From Magnetaquicoccus sp039908525 (GTDB taxonomy: Bacteria > Pseudomonadota > Magnetococcia > Magnetococcales > Magnetaquicoccaceae): 64,000 bases of DNA. Positions 25,885 through 35,377 of the stretch are shown here, piece by piece (the stretch's first letter is position 1; every line of letters starts with the position of its first letter). The position numbers were made by a program, and so were the translations under genes. The stretch lies in the NCBI GenBank assembly GCA_039908525.1, contig JAMOAY010000002.1, forward strand, positions 1-64,000, written 5' to 3'. A model generated the notes under the pieces. That model made no database searches. It had not been told where the DNA came from and was given only the letters and a program-made list of their open reading frames with translations.

Positions 25885-26928
25885 TTGCCTATTCCGCCCA
25901 TCCCCTGGCCTGGCCTCGTGGTCGGGTTTGCCGTCGCTCTTGCGCTGCTTTGGGTTGGTCTGCCCATCGCCCGACGGATCGACTGGGTGGACTACCCGGA
26001 TCTGCGCAAATGCCACCGCACCCCCACCCCCCTGATTGGCGGTGTGGCCATGTATTGTGGTTATGTCCTCGGGGGTACACTCCTCGACGCTACGCCTGGC
26101 ATGTCTGGCGGAATCATGTGGACGGTGGCCACCTGTATCGTCATCGTGGGCTGCCTGGACGACTGCTGGCATCTGCGTCCTCTGGTCCGGTTGATGGCCG
26201 AGTTGGGCATGGCCTTTCTGATGACCGGATGGGGTGGAGTGCTGCTCCACAACCTGGGCAACCTCTTTGGATATGGTATCGTTGGTCTTGGGGTGTGGTT
26301 CGTACCCTTTACCATGATCGGATTTGTGGGGGTGATCAATGCGATCAACATGTCCGACGGGTTGGATGGCCTGGCCGGTGGACAATCGCTGGTTGCCTTT
26401 CTGGTCTTGTTGTTCCTGGCGGTGCAGGCCGGGCGATGGCAGGAGGTGTGGTGGATCCTGTTGGCTGTTGTGGTGCTGATTCCCTTCTTGCTGTTCAACG
26501 CCCCCTTCATCAAGGGGAAGGATGCCCGGGTGTTCATGGGCGATTCCGGCAGTATGCTGTTGGGGTTGCTCCTGGTCTGGTTTACGGTCACCCTCACCCA
26601 GGGGTCCCATGCAGCCTGCTCTCCGGTGGTTGCGTTGTGGATACTGGCAGTCCCCTTGATCGACATGTTCAGTTCCATTGTGCGTCGATTGTTCTCCGGC
26701 CATCACCCCTTTGCCTCCGATACGGGACATATACACCATGTTTTGCTGGCTTTGGGATGCAACAAACAACAGGTTTTTTTGATTCTGGTGGGTACATCCA
26801 CCCTGTTGTCCCTGCTGGCGGTCACCGCCCACCTCCTGACGATACCCGATGCCATCCTGTTTTACAGTTTTCTGGCACTCCTGGGGGGGTATTGCTGGTT
26901 CATGCTGAAGCACAACAAAAAGGCATAG
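25885..26928 (+). CDS. wecA: WecA/MraY-type undecaprenyl-phosphate sugar-1-phosphate transferase
   Basis: 347 residues with about 10-11 membrane helices. It transfers a hexosamine-1-phosphate (GlcNAc-1-P in WecA) to undecaprenyl phosphate, the first step of repeat-unit synthesis. The family motifs are all visible: VGCLDDCW (Mg-binding DD), NAINMSDGLDGLAGG, FMGDSGSML and the cytoplasmic HIHH in GHIHHVLLALG. The start is TTG at 25885 behind GAGGG, a rare start choice. It lies at the end of the transferase operon and before the export genes. The gene name is by similarity to the WecA branch; MraY is less likely. Confidence 0.9.
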   Translation: MPIPPIPWPGLVVGFAVALALLWVGLPIARRIDWVDYPDLRKCHRTPTPLIGGVAMYCGYVLGGTLLDATPGMSGGIMWTVATCIVIVGCLDDCWHLRPLVRLMAELGMAFLMTGWGGVLLHNLGNLFGYGIVGLGVWFVPFTMIGFVGVINAINMSDGLDGLAGGQSLVAFLVLLFLAVQAGRWQEVWWILLAVVVLIPFLLFNAPFIKGKDARVFMGDSGSMLLGLLLVWFTVTLTQGSHAACSPVVALWILAVPLIDMFSSIVRRLFSGHHPFASDTGHIHHVLLALGCNKQQVFLILVGTSTLLSLLAVTAHLLTIPDAILFYSFLALLGGYCWFMLKHNKKA

Positions 26929-26965
26929 AAAATGCTTAACAATTCATCACCGGAATCACACACCC

Positions 26966-28339
26966 ATGGGACCTCCCTGGTTTAGGGGGAGGGTCTGCTC
27001 GTCATCCTGTGCCCCGGTTGTTTGTGTGGCATGGATCCTGGTCGGTGTGGAGGCTGGCGGCAGCTGTGCGTGGGCGGGGGAAGGGATCCGGGCGGAAGAT
27101 GCCATGCGTTGGTCGGACAGCCATCCGGCTCCTCCTGAGTTGCCCCTCCCCCAGGGGACCTCTGGCTGGGATCCTCCCCAGAGTGCCCCGGAGCTTCCCG
27201 CTGTCCGTCCTGGCAGCCCGACACCCCATCGATCGCCCCGCGGGATGGCTTTTGGCTCCTTCCGCGCCTTTCCGGAGGTGACAGCCACCACGCGGTGGGA
27301 TGACAATGTGTACAAGACGGCGACCGACCCTCGCAGCGATATGATGACGCAGATCAAATCGGCCATCAAGCTGCTGACCCATTGGGCGCAAAACAGATTG
27401 GAGGTCGGTTACGGGGTGACCGTCAAGCGGTATCAGGAGCTGGTAACGGAAGACAATACCGATCAGATGTTCAGCGTGAACACTCATTTATCCCCGTCCC
27501 GCCGGCTGGAGTTTGATCTGGGATATACCCGATCATTGGAACATGACGAACGGGGCGAGCCAGGCAAGGCATCGGTAAAGTTCGCCAACCTGTTCAGCAC
27601 ACCGGTTGGTCCCAACGCTTGGCAACAGGACTCCTTCAAGGGAACCTCGCGGCTGAAGTTGCGTCGCCTGACCACCGAGTTCAGCCTGGAACATGCGGAA
27701 CGGCAATCCCTGAACAACAATCAATCCGTTCAGGACCGCACCTGGAACGATGGTGGTCTCCTGTTCAAATGGGCCTTGACCTCCAAGACCAGTCTGCTCA
27801 CCGAAATCGGGCAGAAAACAACGGTGTATGACCTGTCCCCCAACCTGGACAGCACGGAAACCCGGGTGCTGGGGGGGATCTCCTGGCGGGCCACGGCCCG
27901 TACTGAATCCCAGACAAAGATGGGTATCACGACCAAGAGCCTGACACAGGACAGCAGCAAAGACAACAAAAGCCTTACCTGGGACTCCACCTTTTCCTGG
28001 CAACCCCAGTCCCGCACACGGTTCAACTTCAGCAGCCGTCGTGGTTTCCAACAAAGCGAGGATTTGAATGAAAGCTTTGTTTCGTCGGGGATGCAGTTCG
28101 GCATCAAACATACGTTGGCGACGGATTGGAACCTGTCTGCCGGCGTGGATGTCAATCAAAGTGTTTATGAAACCGCCAAGGAGGAGATCTTTTGGACCAG
28201 CAGGGCGGGGACGGAATACAAATTGCCCAACTGGTTTTCCCTTGGCATGGAATTTGTTCGCAAAACCAAACAGAGTACCGTTCCCGGCGGGGAATTTGAG
28301 AGTAACGGTCTGATGTTCACACTGACCGGGGCACTGTAG
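26966..28339 (+). CDS. Outer-membrane beta-barrel protein of exopolysaccharide locus (BBP2-like)
   Basis: 457 residues. After a hydrophobic signal-like N-terminus (APVVCVAWILVGVEAGGSCAWAG) and a Pro-rich linker, the rest consists of alternating amphipathic strands with regular turns ending in FTLTGAL, the pattern of 14-18-stranded beta barrels such as the putative beta-barrel porin 2/EpsL-type family. Such proteins are found beside Wza-Wzc pairs and may form or assist the outer-membrane exit pore. No conserved catalytic residues are seen. The signal peptide is unusually long. Confidence 0.75.
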   Translation: MGPPWFRGRVCSSSCAPVVCVAWILVGVEAGGSCAWAGEGIRAEDAMRWSDSHPAPPELPLPQGTSGWDPPQSAPELPAVRPGSPTPHRSPRGMAFGSFRAFPEVTATTRWDDNVYKTATDPRSDMMTQIKSAIKLLTHWAQNRLEVGYGVTVKRYQELVTEDNTDQMFSVNTHLSPSRRLEFDLGYTRSLEHDERGEPGKASVKFANLFSTPVGPNAWQQDSFKGTSRLKLRRLTTEFSLEHAERQSLNNNQSVQDRTWNDGGLLFKWALTSKTSLLTEIGQKTTVYDLSPNLDSTETRVLGGISWRATARTESQTKMGITTKSLTQDSSKDNKSLTWDSTFSWQPQSRTRFNFSSRRGFQQSEDLNESFVSSGMQFGIKHTLATDWNLSAGVDVNQSVYETAKEEIFWTSRAGTEYKLPNWFSLGMEFVRKTKQSTVPGGEFESNGLMFTLTGAL

Positions 28340-28357
28340 TGAAGGTGGGGTGCGGGC

Positions 28358-29407
28358 ATGAGCCGTACTGGAAACCGATGGTTTGCCTGGGTGGGTATTG
28401 TTGTGTTCCTTATCGGGGGGCATATATTGCCCTGCGCGGCCGAGGAACCGCCACAGGCCATATACCGTCTGGGGGCCGGGGATACCATCAAGTTGACCGT
28501 GGAAAATGAACCGGAGCTGACCATGACCGGCCAACTTTCCGAGCAGGGCACGTTCAAAATACCGATGCTGGGGGAGATTCCGGCCGCCAGTCTGACCACC
28601 CGGGAGTTGGCGGAGGATATTCGCAAACGATTGCTGGATGGTTTCCTGGTGCGTCCGGTGGTGACGGTGACCATACTCAAACATCCGAACTACCATATCC
28701 ATGGTGGGGTCAACAAAGGCGGCGGATATCCCTTTCAGTGGGGCATGACCGTCAGGAAAGCCGTTGCGAGTGCTGACGGTTTTGCGCCGCAGGCCAACCA
28801 CGACCGTTTCACCATCACCCGTCGCCAGAATGACGGATGGGAGTTGTTGACCTCGGTGGGGATCGATGATCCCGTTTTACCCAGGGATATTCTCCACGTC
28901 TCCACCTTGGCCACCCCACAGGAGGGGGAGAAGGAGAAGAGTGTAGAGTTTGCCTATCGTATCGGGCCGGGGGACAAAATCAAGGTCGCCGTGGATAACG
29001 AGGCCAATCTGAATGTGGAAGCCAAGGTGTCCGCGCAAGGCGGCATCAATCTGCCCATGCTGGGAGAGGTGTTTGTCGCAAATTTGACGGTCAAGGCAGC
29101 AGAAGAGGCCATTCGCAAACGGTTGGCAGAGGGATTCCTGGTGGATCCCATCGTCTTTGTCACTGTGATGGAGTATCGAGTCTATTACATGTACGGGGAG
29201 ATCAAGAAGGCGGGTGGATACCCCTTTCAGCCCGGCTTGACCATCCGCAAAGCGATTGCTCTGGCAGAAGGGTTTACCGAATATGCCGATCGCAAGGGCA
29301 TCCTGGTCGTGCACGACAACGATCCCCTGTTCAAGGAACACCCCGTCACGTTGAATGACCCGATTCTTCCTGGGGATGTCATTCATGTTACCGCCAGTTT
29401 CTGGTAG
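28358..29407 (+). CDS. Polysaccharide export protein (OPX/Wza-type) with internal duplication
   Basis: 349 residues. After a signal peptide (cleavage likely after CAA near 29) the protein contains two complete Poly_export-SLBB modules: AIYRLGAGDTIKLTVENEPELT at about 34-55 and AYRIGPGDKIKVAVDNEANLN at about 208-228, each followed by IPMLGEIPAAS / LPMLGEVFVAN and a VTVTILKHPNYHIHGGVNKGGGYPF / VFVTVMEYRVYYMYGEIKKAGGYPF half. Normal Wza has one Poly_export module and several SLBB. No lipobox is clear, so it may be periplasmic rather than lipid-anchored. It lies 18 bp after the barrel gene and 8 bp before the Wzc-type gene. Confidence 0.88.
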   Translation: MSRTGNRWFAWVGIVVFLIGGHILPCAAEEPPQAIYRLGAGDTIKLTVENEPELTMTGQLSEQGTFKIPMLGEIPAASLTTRELAEDIRKRLLDGFLVRPVVTVTILKHPNYHIHGGVNKGGGYPFQWGMTVRKAVASADGFAPQANHDRFTITRRQNDGWELLTSVGIDDPVLPRDILHVSTLATPQEGEKEKSVEFAYRIGPGDKIKVAVDNEANLNVEAKVSAQGGINLPMLGEVFVANLTVKAAEEAIRKRLAEGFLVDPIVFVTVMEYRVYYMYGEIKKAGGYPFQPGLTIRKAIALAEGFTEYADRKGILVVHDNDPLFKEHPVTLNDPILPGDVIHVTASFW

Positions 29408-29415
29408 GGCCGCAG

Positions 29416-31863
29416 ATGACAAATGGCACTGACATACAGCCGAACGCGCTGGCGGTGTTTCCAGGAACTGTCCCGGCCCCTCTGCCGACCGGTCTCTCTC
29501 TGCCTGCTGCCCAGATCCGCGAGGAGGAGGATGCGAGCCTCCGTCTGCTCTACTACTGGCATGTGGTATTCAAGCACAAATGGAAGGTGCTCAGCGTTGC
29601 CTTTCTGGTTACCCTCGGCACGGCCATTCATCTCTCTTCCCTGGTGCCGATGTTTCAGGCAACCGCCATCATGTTGATTGAACAGAGCAAGGTGAAAGTG
29701 ATCTCCATTGATAATGTCTACAATGCGGATTACGGTGCCCAGACCTATATGCAGACGCAGATTGAGTTGATGAAAAGTCGGCACTTGGTGGAAGAGGTGG
29801 TGCGACAGACACGGCTGGATTTGGCCCCGGAATTCAGTGCCCAGCCGGCAACCCATCGTCGCAGTTGGATGCACAATCGGTGGATTCCCCAGTGGTTGCG
29901 CGTCTATCTGCCCGTTCCTCCCGAAACCGCCCCTGTCGAGGAACCCAGGCAGGCCGATCCAGAGGCTGATGCCAGCCGTTTCGCGGCACTGGTGCGTACG
30001 GTGAGCGGACGCATCAATGTGGCACCGGTGCGCAACAGCCAATTGGTGAGCATCTCCTTCATCTCGGAATCCCCGGAGCTGGCCGCCAAAGTGGCCACCA
30101 GCATCGCCCAGGTATACATCGACCAGATGCTGGAGGCGCGGCTGAAAATGACGCAGAGTGCGGCCAACTGGTTGATGAAACGGCTGGAAGGGTTGCGGCA
30201 CGGACTGGAAGAGTCCGAGCGCAAGCTCCAGGATTTCCGTGCCAGCAGCGACATGCTGGGCTCCACGGAAGAGGAGAGTATGGAGAATCAGTTATTGTCT
30301 TCACTCAACACAAAAGTCATGCAAGCCCGCTCGCAGAGAACCGAGGCACAGGTGCGATACGAACGGTTTCAGGCCCTGATGGAGGAGTACAAAGGCAATC
30401 TTGCGGAGCTGCCCATCAAAGACAACCCCATGCTGGACAACTTTCTGAAAGAGGCTTCGAAGGTGAGTCTGCAGATCTCCGAACTGTCCACCCGCTACGG
30501 GTCCAAGCATCCACAGATGGTGCGGGCCAGGACAGAAATGGATGAGATCAGGGGAAAAATCAATCAAGAGGTAAACCGCGCCATTGCCGCCGCCAAACAT
30601 GAATATACCATTGCCGGCATGCAGGAAAGCAAGGCCGAGCAGCAGTTGGCAGAACACAAGGAACGGTTGCAGGAGTACAAAAAGAAGGCGTTCATCCTCG
30701 GCAACCTGGAACGGGATGTCCAGGCCAACCGGCAATTGTATGAATTGTTCCAGAAACGTTTCAAAGAGACCGGGGTCAGCGAAGGGATGGAGTCGGAAAA
30801 TGCCCGCATTGTTGATCCGGCCAAGCCACCCCAAAGCAGCTTCACCCCCAACAAACGCCAAACCCTGAGCATGGCCATGCTGGCCGGGGCGCTGCTGGGC
30901 ATTTTGTTGGCCCTGTTGCTGGAAAACATGGACCGCACCATTCAGAATCCGGAAGATTTGGAGTTGTCGGTCGGTCTGCCCATTCTGGCCACTCTGCCCA
31001 AGTTGCGGGCATCGACGCGCCGCCCGATCTCCCCGGAAGGGATGATGATCAACCATCCCAGATCTCCCTATGCCGAGGCGGTTCGTGTCATTCGCACCGC
31101 CCTTGTGCTCTCCATGGATCGTCCCCCGCAGGTGATCACGGTCAGTTCCTCGACCCCGCAGGAGGGAAAAACCACCGTTTCCATCAATCTGGCCCGTGCC
31201 TTTCAGCTCTCCGGTGAGCGGGTGCTGCTGGTCGAAGCCGACATGCGCAAGCCCAGGATGAACAAATATTTTCATCTGAAGGATGGCAATATCAACAATC
31301 TGCTCGCCGACCTGAACTTCTGGAACGATGAGGGGGAGCCTGAATTGCCGGTGACCGCGTCTGGCCCCCCCCGCAAGGAAGAGTTGCAGGCGGTTCGCAA
31401 AGAGATCAGTGTATCCAGGGACGGTCTGCACCTGCTGCTCTGCCATACCACCCAGGCCAGCCCCAGCGAAGCGCTGGCCTCCCAAAAGTGGCAGAGGATT
31501 CTGGGCGTATTACGCCATGATTACCAACGGATCATCATCGATTCTCCCCCGGTTTTGGCTGTTACCGACACCTATATCCTGAGCACGCAATCGGACGGTG
31601 TGATGTTTGTGGTCATGGCGGGCAAGACGCAACGCAATCTGGTACGCTCGGCTGTCCAGAATTTGACCCGTGTCAACGCCAACATGCTGGGGTTGGTCCT
31701 GAATACGGTGGATACCAAAAAAATGGTCCGCTATGGCGGCAAACAGGGATACGGATATGGCGGTGGCTATGGCTATGGTGTCGAGTACGGATATGGCACC
31801 AAGGAGGAGGAAGAGGAGGTGGTGGAGGAGGATGTGGAGCTTGATGACCCCCCCAAAGCATGA
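29416..31863 (+). CDS. PCP/BY-kinase (Wzc-type) polysaccharide co-polymerase
   Basis: 815 residues. N-terminal Wzz domain with one transmembrane helix near 55-75 and the second near 483-504, coiled-coil periplasmic region between, then a cytoplasmic CpsD-like tyrosine kinase. STPQEGKTTVS is Walker A (about 577-587), VLLVEADMRKPR Walker A' and RIIIDSPPVL Walker B. The C-terminal tail holds a cluster of seven Tyr (QGYGYGGGYGYG and neighbours) for autophosphorylation, ending in an acidic EEEEEVVEEDVELDD segment. It regulates chain length and drives export with the OPX protein upstream. The Gly/Tyr/Glu tail is longer and more repetitive than in E. coli Wzc. Confidence 0.93.
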   Translation: MTNGTDIQPNALAVFPGTVPAPLPTGLSLPAAQIREEEDASLRLLYYWHVVFKHKWKVLSVAFLVTLGTAIHLSSLVPMFQATAIMLIEQSKVKVISIDNVYNADYGAQTYMQTQIELMKSRHLVEEVVRQTRLDLAPEFSAQPATHRRSWMHNRWIPQWLRVYLPVPPETAPVEEPRQADPEADASRFAALVRTVSGRINVAPVRNSQLVSISFISESPELAAKVATSIAQVYIDQMLEARLKMTQSAANWLMKRLEGLRHGLEESERKLQDFRASSDMLGSTEEESMENQLLSSLNTKVMQARSQRTEAQVRYERFQALMEEYKGNLAELPIKDNPMLDNFLKEASKVSLQISELSTRYGSKHPQMVRARTEMDEIRGKINQEVNRAIAAAKHEYTIAGMQESKAEQQLAEHKERLQEYKKKAFILGNLERDVQANRQLYELFQKRFKETGVSEGMESENARIVDPAKPPQSSFTPNKRQTLSMAMLAGALLGILLALLLENMDRTIQNPEDLELSVGLPILATLPKLRASTRRPISPEGMMINHPRSPYAEAVRVIRTALVLSMDRPPQVITVSSSTPQEGKTTVSINLARAFQLSGERVLLVEADMRKPRMNKYFHLKDGNINNLLADLNFWNDEGEPELPVTASGPPRKEELQAVRKEISVSRDGLHLLLCHTTQASPSEALASQKWQRILGVLRHDYQRIIIDSPPVLAVTDTYILSTQSDGVMFVVMAGKTQRNLVRSAVQNLTRVNANMLGLVLNTVDTKKMVRYGGKQGYGYGGGYGYGVEYGYGTKEEEEEVVEEDVELDDPPKA

Positions 31864-31875
31864 CCTTGAGCCGTG

Positions 31876-32646
31876 ATGGACTCCGCGTTACCCACAGGAG
31901 AAAAAAGCCCGGGCGGGCTGCCCGAAACGACAGGGCGAAAACACACCCCCCGGTTGTTGTTGTCGCTGCTTTTGTGTCTGATCCTGAGTCTGGCCCTGTG
32001 GTCTGGGCGATGGGGGCTGGCGGGTCTGTACGCCTATCCGGCGCGCATGCTCCTGGATGGCTGGGACCAACCAACGGAACAGGGTGCCAACAACTTCCGT
32101 CATCCGCAAGAGGAGGAGCGTTGGCAAATAGCCATGACCACACTCGCCAAGGCACGACGACTCGAACCCAACAATGCGGATCTGCACTTTTTGACGGGGC
32201 GGTTGCATCACCAGCACGCATTGCTTCAGTCTCCCTGGACGGCACAGGCCAAGGTGCACTGGCATCAAGCCATTCTCGCGTATCAGCAGGCGTTGCAGTT
32301 GCGTCCGACATGGGGGTACCAGTGGATATTGCTGGCACAGGCCCGGTTGCAGGCCGGCGAGCCTGCCACGCAGATCCTGGCCGATTGGATGCGCGCCATT
32401 CGTTTTGCCCCCCACGCCAGAGATGTACAACTGACCGCCATTCGCATCGGTTTTGCCCTGTGGACGCAGATGGACGTACAGCAACAGGCCCTGGTTGACA
32501 CACTGACAAAACGGGCCATGCCGTCGGATGGAGAGGAGATCCTCCTGCAGGCGGCCAAATACAACCTCTTGCAACGGCTTCAACCTTTTCTGGAAGACAA
32601 TCCACAGTGGCAGAACAAATTCAACAGCCTGTCAAAAAACAGGTAA
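31876..32646 (+). CDS. Membrane-anchored protein with TPR-like repeats (VpsP-like)
   Basis: 256 residues, one hydrophobic segment near residues 26-42 (LLLSLLLCLILSLALW), then a mostly helical region with degenerate TPR patterns (AKARRLEPNNADLHFLTGRLHHQ and AILAYQQALQLRP). It resembles small TPR proteins (for example VpsP-type) found in polysaccharide loci, which probably scaffold the Wzy machinery. A GTG at 31873 precedes the ATG at 31876 by one codon, so the exact start is uncertain. It overlaps the next gene by 40 bp, implying coupled expression with that polymerase-like protein. Confidence 0.65.
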   Translation: MDSALPTGEKSPGGLPETTGRKHTPRLLLSLLLCLILSLALWSGRWGLAGLYAYPARMLLDGWDQPTEQGANNFRHPQEEERWQIAMTTLAKARRLEPNNADLHFLTGRLHHQHALLQSPWTAQAKVHWHQAILAYQQALQLRPTWGYQWILLAQARLQAGEPATQILADWMRAIRFAPHARDVQLTAIRIGFALWTQMDVQQQALVDTLTKRAMPSDGEEILLQAAKYNLLQRLQPFLEDNPQWQNKFNSLSKNR

Positions 32647-34037
32647 GCCGGACACCCCCTTCTGCCGGTGATCGCTGGTTGCTGCGGGGTTATTTGTTGT
32701 TGCTGTTCTGGGCTCCCCTGCCGTTGGGCAGCAACCGTCCCTGGGCCTGGGGATTGCTGGAGTGCTGGACCTTTCTGCTGCTGACCGTCTGGCTGATCCG
32801 TCGATGGCTCAGCCAACCGTGCCGGGATCTCCTGGAAGATTCTGCCATCCGCCCTTTTCGTCCGGCCATTGTGCTGCTGTTGCTGGCCGCCATCTATCCC
32901 CTGTGGCAGACGATTCCCTGGCCAGAATCCCTGTTGACCCTGCTCTCCCCGACCACCGTCCACATGCGCCAGTTGGTCGGCATCAGCCATCAGCCCGGCA
33001 CAATCTCTTTGGATCCCCATGTCACCCGGGTGGAATGGCTCAAGGGCATGGCGTATCTGAGCATTTTCTGGCTCACCCTGGTACTGCCCCGATCCAGGAA
33101 GGATGTGCGACAGTTGATCTGGGTGCTGCTTGCCAGTGGCATGGTGCAGGTCGGTATTCATCTTTTGAGCCTGGAGTCCAATCCCAACCGGGATGTGCAT
33201 GGCAGTTTTGTCAACCGCAATCATCTGGCGGGTTTTCTGGAGCTGATTTTGCCTGTCGCCCTGGCCCTGCTGCGCAGCGAACACCAGACGAGAGAAGCTG
33301 GTATCGGTTGGCAGGATCGTCTGCACCGCGTTCTGGGCCTGATCAGCGGTCGACCCGGTCTGCTGTTCGGTGTTTGCGTGGCCATGGCGATCACCCTGTT
33401 TTTGACCCAGTCGCGAGGGGGAAACGGATCACTCCTGCTGGCCCTGCTGCTGGTGGCCGCCCTGCCCGGAAAGGATGCTCAACACACACCACACGTATTC
33501 CGTTCGCGCATGGTCATTTTACTGTTGGCTGTTTTGTTCATGGCCGGCACCTCCGCAGGGCTTGGTCAACTGGCCGGTCGTTATCTGGATACCGATGTCC
33601 AACAAGAGGGACGTCTGGCGGTTCTGGCCACCGCCGTGGAGATTGTCCGTGCATATCCCCTGTTTGGCAGTGGCAGCGGCACCTTTTTCTTCGTCTACCC
33701 CCGCTATCAGCACGAATCCCTGTCCAAGGTGCTCTTTGACCATGCCCACAACGATCATCTGGAGTTTTTGACGGATCGGGGCATCATCGGCTATGGCCTG
33801 TTGGTGGCGGGCATTCTGCACTGCTGGTGGTATATCGCCCGCGCCCACCAAACCCGCCGTGACCCCCTGGCTTCTGCCCTGCTGTACGCCAGCCTGGTGG
33901 CGACCCTCTCTCTGGTTTTGCATGGATTGACCGATTTCAATTTTCAGATTCCTGCAAATGCTCTACACTTCATGGTATTGCTGGGCATGGGGCTGCGGGG
34001 GGTGCGGCTTGCCCCGGCAGACCGGCATGTTGTGTAA
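32607..34037 (+). CDS. Second O-antigen ligase/polymerase-like membrane protein
   Basis: 476 residues with about 12 hydrophobic segments. The Wzy_C core is in a periplasmic loop: HGSFVNRNHLAGFLELILP (about 190-208), FLTQSRGGNGSLLLALLL and FGSGSGTFFFVYPRYQ, then FDHAHNDHLEFLTDRG. Its His-rich NDH-type motif and the SRGG turn fit the WaaL/O-antigen ligase group more closely than the protein at 15442 does, so the two may have separate jobs (polymerase and ligase, or two different polymers). It is in an operon with the TPR protein and precedes the TviB-like gene. Confidence 0.85.
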   Translation: MAEQIQQPVKKQVSRTPPSAGDRWLLRGYLLLLFWAPLPLGSNRPWAWGLLECWTFLLLTVWLIRRWLSQPCRDLLEDSAIRPFRPAIVLLLLAAIYPLWQTIPWPESLLTLLSPTTVHMRQLVGISHQPGTISLDPHVTRVEWLKGMAYLSIFWLTLVLPRSRKDVRQLIWVLLASGMVQVGIHLLSLESNPNRDVHGSFVNRNHLAGFLELILPVALALLRSEHQTREAGIGWQDRLHRVLGLISGRPGLLFGVCVAMAITLFLTQSRGGNGSLLLALLLVAALPGKDAQHTPHVFRSRMVILLLAVLFMAGTSAGLGQLAGRYLDTDVQQEGRLAVLATAVEIVRAYPLFGSGSGTFFFVYPRYQHESLSKVLFDHAHNDHLEFLTDRGIIGYGLLVAGILHCWWYIARAHQTRRDPLASALLYASLVATLSLVLHGLTDFNFQIPANALHFMVLLGMGLRGVRLAPADRHVV

Positions 34038-34095
34038 AAACGATGCCACGACAAGACCGTTTTTTTATCAACCGGCCAGCAGGAACACCCTGTCC

Positions 34096-35367
34096 GTGAT
34101 CGAACATCCGCATATTGGTGTGGTGGGACTGGGGTATGTGGGACTTCCCCTTGCCGTTGCGTTCGGCAAAATTCTGCCCACCATCGGGTTTGATATCCAG
34201 ATCGAGCGTGTGGAGGCGTTACAAAACGGTCATGACAAGACCCTGGAGCTCTCCCCGGAGGAGTTGGCCTCGGCCCGGTTGCTCCAGTTTACCCATCAAA
34301 AGGAGGCATTGCGTCCCTGCACGGTCTATATTGTCTCTGTTCCCACCCCGGTTGACGCCTGCAAACGCCCTGATCTGCGGGCACTGTTGCAGGCATCAGA
34401 AACCGTCGCGCAGGTGCTGAGCAGGGGTGATGTGGTCGTGTTCGAATCCACGGTCTATCCGGGGGCCACCGAGGAGGTGTGTGTGCCGGTGCTGGAGAGA
34501 GGCTCCGGCCTCACCTGCAATGCGGACTTTACCGTGGGATACAGCCCGGAGCGTATCAATCCGGGGGACAAGGCGCACCGGCTTTCCTCCATTGTCAAGA
34601 TTACCTCCGGTTCCACCCCGGAAGCGGCCGCGTTTGTGGATGCCTTGTATCAACGCATCATCCAGGCCGGCACCCACCGGGTCTCCTCGATTCGCGTGGC
34701 CGAGGCGGCCAAGGTGATTGAAAACATTCAAAGGGATATCAATATTGCCCTGATGAACGAATTGTCCATGCTGTTCAACCTGATGGGCCTTGATACCCAG
34801 GAGGTGTTGGCCGCTGCGGGCAGCAAATGGAATTTTTTAAAATTTCAGCCAGGGTTGGTGGGGGGCCATTGCATCGGGGTGGACCCCTATTATCTGACGC
34901 ACAAGGCACAAGAACTGGGCTATTTTCCGGAGATAATCCTGGCAGGGCGGCGCATCAATGACAAAATGGGGATCTACGTGGCCAATCGGGTCATCCAAAT
35001 CATGAGCCGCAAGCGGATCTCCCTCGTCGATGCGCAGGTTCTGGTGCTGGGATTGGCCTTCAAGGAAAACTGCCCGGATCTGCGCAACAGCCTGGTGGTC
35101 TCCATGATCACCGAACTGCACACGTTTGGTCTGCAGGTATCGGTGTACGATCCCTGGGTCGATCCAGAACAGGGACGTCGGGTATATGGGCTGGAGATGG
35201 TTGCGACATTGGTGGAAAACCAGTACCACGCCGTTGTGTTGGCCGTGGCACACCGGGAGTTTGTCGCGATGGGGGTGGAGGCAATCCGCAAACTGGGTGT
35301 GGCCGGCGCCGTCCTTTTTGATGTCAAACATATCCTGCCTGCGGCGGATGTGGATGGGCGATTGTAA
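34096..35367 (+). CDS. UDP-N-acetylglucosamine 6-dehydrogenase-like (TviB/WbpO type)
   Basis: 423 residues from the GTG at 34096 (SVIEHPHIGVVGLGYVGLPLA; an ATG at 34027 is a weaker alternative). Rossmann GLGYVGLP at 11-18, and catalytic Cys259 in GGHCIGVDPYYLT. The pattern KFQPGLVGGHCIGVDPYYLTHKAQELGY places it with TviB/WbpO rather than with UDP-glucose dehydrogenases. It would oxidise UDP-HexNAc to UDP-HexNAcA using NAD. The TviC/WbpP-like epimerase follows immediately, so the pair can make UDP-GalNAcA as in Vi-antigen and Pseudomonas O6 synthesis. Substrate specificity is inferred from family and neighbour. Confidence 0.9.
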   Translation: MIEHPHIGVVGLGYVGLPLAVAFGKILPTIGFDIQIERVEALQNGHDKTLELSPEELASARLLQFTHQKEALRPCTVYIVSVPTPVDACKRPDLRALLQASETVAQVLSRGDVVVFESTVYPGATEEVCVPVLERGSGLTCNADFTVGYSPERINPGDKAHRLSSIVKITSGSTPEAAAFVDALYQRIIQAGTHRVSSIRVAEAAKVIENIQRDINIALMNELSMLFNLMGLDTQEVLAAAGSKWNFLKFQPGLVGGHCIGVDPYYLTHKAQELGYFPEIILAGRRINDKMGIYVANRVIQIMSRKRISLVDAQVLVLGLAFKENCPDLRNSLVVSMITELHTFGLQVSVYDPWVDPEQGRRVYGLEMVATLVENQYHAVVLAVAHREFVAMGVEAIRKLGVAGAVLFDVKHILPAADVDGRL

Positions 35368-35377
35368 GGAGCGGCCA

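Noticed and set aside
34027..34095. Upstream ATG start for the dehydrogenase at 34027
   Set aside because: It adds an unconserved basic and aromatic stretch before the Rossmann strand; the GTG at 34096 begins directly at the family start.
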